Shown here piece by piece: positions 61,724-64,000 of a stretch of DNA of 64,000 nt. Each line of letters starts with the position of its first letter. Position 1 is the stretch's first letter. Location: the NCBI RefSeq assembly GCF_001571305.1, contig NZ_BCTN01000001.1:186001-250000 (forward strand), read 5' to 3'. Below the pieces are notes generated by a model that saw only the letters and a list, made by a program, of their open reading frames with translations, did not search any database and was not told the DNA's origin. Both the position numbers and the translations under genes were made by a program. The stretch is from Erwinia persicina NBRC 102418. GTDB taxonomy: Bacteria; Pseudomonadota; Gammaproteobacteria; Enterobacterales; Enterobacteriaceae.

Positions 61724-62869
61724 ATGAAAAAGACCTTTGTATTAGCCCCTGACTCCTTTAAAGAGAGCATGACCGCAAAGCAGGTCTGCATCGCGATGGA
61801 AACCGGACTCAGACGCGTCTTCCCTGATGCCCGCTATCTTCACGTTCCCATGGCAGACGGCGGCGAAGGCACCACCCAGTCGCTGATTGATGCCACCGGC
61901 GGACAGCTGATTTCGCTTTCGGTGACCGGCCCGCTCGGGACCCCGGTCACCGCCTGCTTCGGCATCATGGGCCGGGGGGATACCGCGGTGATTGAGATGG
62001 CCTCGGCCAGCGGCATTCATTATGTGGATCAGCACACCCGCAATCCGCTGCTGACCACCAGCCGGGGCACCGGAGAGCTGATCCTGGCCTGCCTCGATCG
62101 CGGCATTAAAAAAATCATTCTCGGGCTGGGCGGCAGCGCCACCAACGACGGCGGTGCGGGGATGGCGGAGGCGCTGGGTGTCGGCTTTTTCGATCGCCAG
62201 GGCAACCGGCTGCCAGCGGGAGGCGGCGGGCTGGGCGCGCTGCATCATATTGATATCACCGCGCTGGACAGCAGGCTGGCCGGTGTCGACATTCAGGTGG
62301 CCTGCGATGTGACCAGCCCGCTGTGCGGCCCCGAAGGCGCATCCGCCGTCTTCGGGCCGCAAAAAGGAGCCACCCCGGAGATGGTCGCCCTGCTGGATCG
62401 CAACCTGGCACACTACGCGGCAGTTGTGTCACAGCAGTTGGGTAAGGATGTGGCCACCCTGCCCGGCGCAGGTGCCGCTGGCGGCCTGGGGGCCGGACTG
62501 ATGGCGTTTACCCCCTGCACGCTGCGTAAAGGAATTGACATTGTTGTCGAGTACAGTGGCCTGAGCGACAAAATGGCCGGCGCCGATTTTTGCTTCACCG
62601 GTGAGGGCCGTATTGACAGCCAGACCCGTTTTGGCAAAACGCCTTACGGCGTGGCCCGGATTGCCAGCCAGCATAATGTGCCGGTGATTGCCGTGGCAGG
62701 CAGTATTGGCGATGATGTGGCGTCACTCTATGACACAGGTATTGATGCGATTTTCGGTATTATTCCGCACGCGGCGGATATTCATTCGCTGATGCAGGAA
62801 GGCCAGCAAAATATGGCGCGCACCTGCGAAAACATTGGCCGTTTAATTAAAAAAACCACTGCAAGCTGA
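61724..62869 (+). CDS. Glycerate 2-kinase (GarK/GlxK family)
   Basis: A 381-residue enzyme that phosphorylates D-glycerate to 2-phosphoglycerate. LAPDSFKESMTAKQVCIAME at the start, PMADGGEGTTQSLIDATGGQ, TTSRGTGELILACLDRGIKK, GLGGSATNDGGAGMAEALG, ACDVTSPLCGPEGASAVFGP and FTGEGRIDSQTRFGKTP are diagnostic. Length is normal. The next gene, 72 bp on, is a pyruvate kinase, which would use the phosphoenolpyruvate that enolase forms from 2-phosphoglycerate. The pair suggests glyoxylate, glucarate or tartronate use; no hydroxypyruvate or tartronate reductase is in the window. Confidence 0.94.
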   Translation: MKKTFVLAPDSFKESMTAKQVCIAMETGLRRVFPDARYLHVPMADGGEGTTQSLIDATGGQLISLSVTGPLGTPVTACFGIMGRGDTAVIEMASASGIHYVDQHTRNPLLTTSRGTGELILACLDRGIKKIILGLGGSATNDGGAGMAEALGVGFFDRQGNRLPAGGGGLGALHHIDITALDSRLAGVDIQVACDVTSPLCGPEGASAVFGPQKGATPEMVALLDRNLAHYAAVVSQQLGKDVATLPGAGAAGGLGAGLMAFTPCTLRKGIDIVVEYSGLSDKMAGADFCFTGEGRIDSQTRFGKTPYGVARIASQHNVPVIAVAGSIGDDVASLYDTGIDAIFGIIPHAADIHSLMQEGQQNMARTCENIGRLIKKTTAS

Positions 62870-62941
62870 CTTCACACCCCGCGCCGCCTGATCCGTCAGC
62901 GAGCCGGGGCGCTAACATGAAATTTAACCAAGGATGTGATC

Positions 62942-64000
62942 ATGTCTGAAGTATTAAGACGCACGAAAATTGTTGCCACCTTAGGCCCCGCGACCGATCG
63001 TAACAATAACCTCGAGAAAATAATCCAGGCCGGGGCCAACGTCGTCAGGCTGAATTTCTCTCACGGCTCCGCCGATGACCATATTGCCCGCGCACAGCAG
63101 GTCCGCGATGTCGCCCACCGCCTTGGCCGTCAGGTGGCGATTTTAGGCGATCTTCAGGGGCCGAAGATCCGCGTTTCGACCTTTAAAGAAGGTAAGGCGA
63201 TGCTGACGGTGGGCGAGGTGTTTATCCTCGATGCACAGCTGGAAAAAGGGCTGGGTGATAACCAGCGCGTCGGCATCGACTATAAATCCCTGCCGGGCGA
63301 CGTGGTGCCCGGCGATATCTTACTGCTGGACGACGGCCGCATTCAGCTGCGCGTGCAGCGCGTGGCGGGTAGCGAAATTTTCACCGTGATTACCGTCGGC
63401 GGAGTGTTATCCAATAACAAAGGGGTGAATAAGCTGGGCGGTGGGCTGTCCGCCGATGCCCTGACCGAAAAGGACAAAGCCGATATTCTCACTGCCGCCA
63501 GAATGAACGTCGACTATCTGGCCGTGTCGTTTCCACGCAGCGGGGAAGACCTTCGCCTCACCCGTCGGCTGGCGCGGGAAGCGGGCTGTAAGGCGCTGAT
63601 TGTGGCGAAAGTGGAGCGCGCCGAAGTGGTCGCCAGCGAGGAAAGCATGGATGATATGATCCTCGCCTCGGACGTGATTATGGTGGCGCGCGGCGATCTG
63701 GGCGTCGAAATTGGCGATGCCGCACTGGTCGCGGTGCAGAAACGCCTGATTGCCCGCTCCCGTCAGCTTAACCGCGTGGTGATCACCGCGACCCAGATGA
63801 TGGAGTCGATGATCACCAATCCGATGCCCACCCGCGCAGAGGTGATGGACGTGGCGAACGCCGTTCTCGACGGCACCGATGCCGTTATGCTCTCAGCGGA
63901 AAGCGCCGCAGGCAGCTTCCCGGTAGAGGCGGTAACCGCCATGCATAACGTCTGCCTGGGGGCAGAACGGGTGCCCGGCACGACAACCTCTAAACACCGT
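62942..64000 (+). CDS. Pyruvate kinase (PykA type), C-terminus off the window
   Basis: The first 353 residues of pyruvate kinase, which turns phosphoenolpyruvate and ADP into pyruvate and [68 protein letters not shown] and [11 protein letters not shown] are standard, and [20 protein letters not shown] and [15 protein letters not shown] follow. The sequence is nearer E. coli PykA than PykF. Its place next to glycerate kinase, rather than near the usual pykA neighbours, suggests a paralogue dedicated to glycerate use, as with TtuE-type genes (inference). AAGGA precedes the ATG. Confidence 0.95.
   Translation, partial: MSEVLRRTKIVATLGPATDRNNNLEKIIQAGANVVRLNFSHGSADDHIARAQQVRDVAHRLGRQVAILGDLQGPKIRVSTFKEGKAMLTVGEVFILDAQLEKGLGDNQRVGIDYKSLPGDVVPGDILLLDDGRIQLRVQRVAGSEIFTVITVGGVLSNNKGVNKLGGGLSADALTEKDKADILTAARMNVDYLAVSFPRSGEDLRLTRRLAREAGCKALIVAKVERAEVVASEESMDDMILASDVIMVARGDLGVEIGDAALVAVQKRLIARSRQLNRVVITATQMMESMITNPMPTRAEVMDVANAVLDGTDAVMLSAESAAGSFPVEAVTAMHNVCLGAERVPGTTTSKHR

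Overview
The window is 64 kb of a mostly GC-rich enterobacterial chromosome. The adjacent nac and cbl genes with Escherichia-like proteins, a sigma-54 promoter with an NtrC site, and the general gene style place it in Enterobacterales. Erwiniaceae (Pantoea or Erwinia) is my best guess, by inference only. Both ends cut through genes.

Layout. (1) 1-8600: minus-strand catabolic genes (FAD amine/amino-acid oxidase, HAD dehalogenase-type hydrolase, two aldehyde dehydrogenases), an MFS exporter, then cbl and nac, the nitrogen/sulfur scavenging regulators. (2) 8677-12169: a three-gene sugar ABC importer, probably for myo-inositol. (3) 12682-18100: tRNA-Asn followed by an AT-rich accessory segment. 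It holds a decayed ArdC-like fragment, an MFS transporter, a run of abutting hairpins, a recurrent 30-nt motif, and an 810-residue STAND ATPase with TPR repeats and an N-terminal R-X5-H (HEPN-like) motif, a candidate anti-phage sensor. (4) 18160-33000: a two-component system divergent from a MipA/OmpV outer-membrane protein, two unknown small genes, a citrate-type symporter with a ModA-like binding protein and LysR regulator, a GNAT/MocR/aldo-keto reductase group, a nitrilase-LysR pair and a quinone oxidoreductase.

(5) 32877-50003 is the most interesting region: an uncharacterised metallophore-type biosynthetic cluster. It has an MFS exporter, an LLM monooxygenase coupled to a siderophore-type binding protein, a TonB receptor, and a seven-gene operon (EntE-like aryl-AMP ligase, type II thioesterase, cysteine-synthase-like PLP enzyme, unknown 184-residue protein, MSOX/NikD-type FAD oxidase, one KS-AT-ACP polyketide synthase module, amino-acid dehydrogenase). 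A free carrier protein and a TetR regulator complete it. Four copies of a TGACCG-N5-CGGTCA operator precede its transcription units, and two of them adjoin Fur boxes. The reading is that iron limitation and a TetR ligand jointly control synthesis, export and re-uptake of a small aryl-beta-dicarbonyl-like chelator.

(6) 50464-56961: a LacI regulator divergent from an Afu-type ABC importer and an inositol-monophosphatase-family phosphatase, with two matching TTGCAC-N4-GTGCAA operators; probably sugar-phosphate use. (7) 57306-60100: an AT-rich orphan type VI secretion cargo module (a PAAR protein broken by an in-frame TGA, a DUF6402-like protein, a convergent small membrane protein) and decayed DNA. 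(8) 60113-64000: an overlapping ABM monooxygenase-ACT-ArsR operon, then glycerate kinase and a second-type pyruvate kinase that runs off the right end. No CRISPR array, intact insertion sequence or rRNA was seen.
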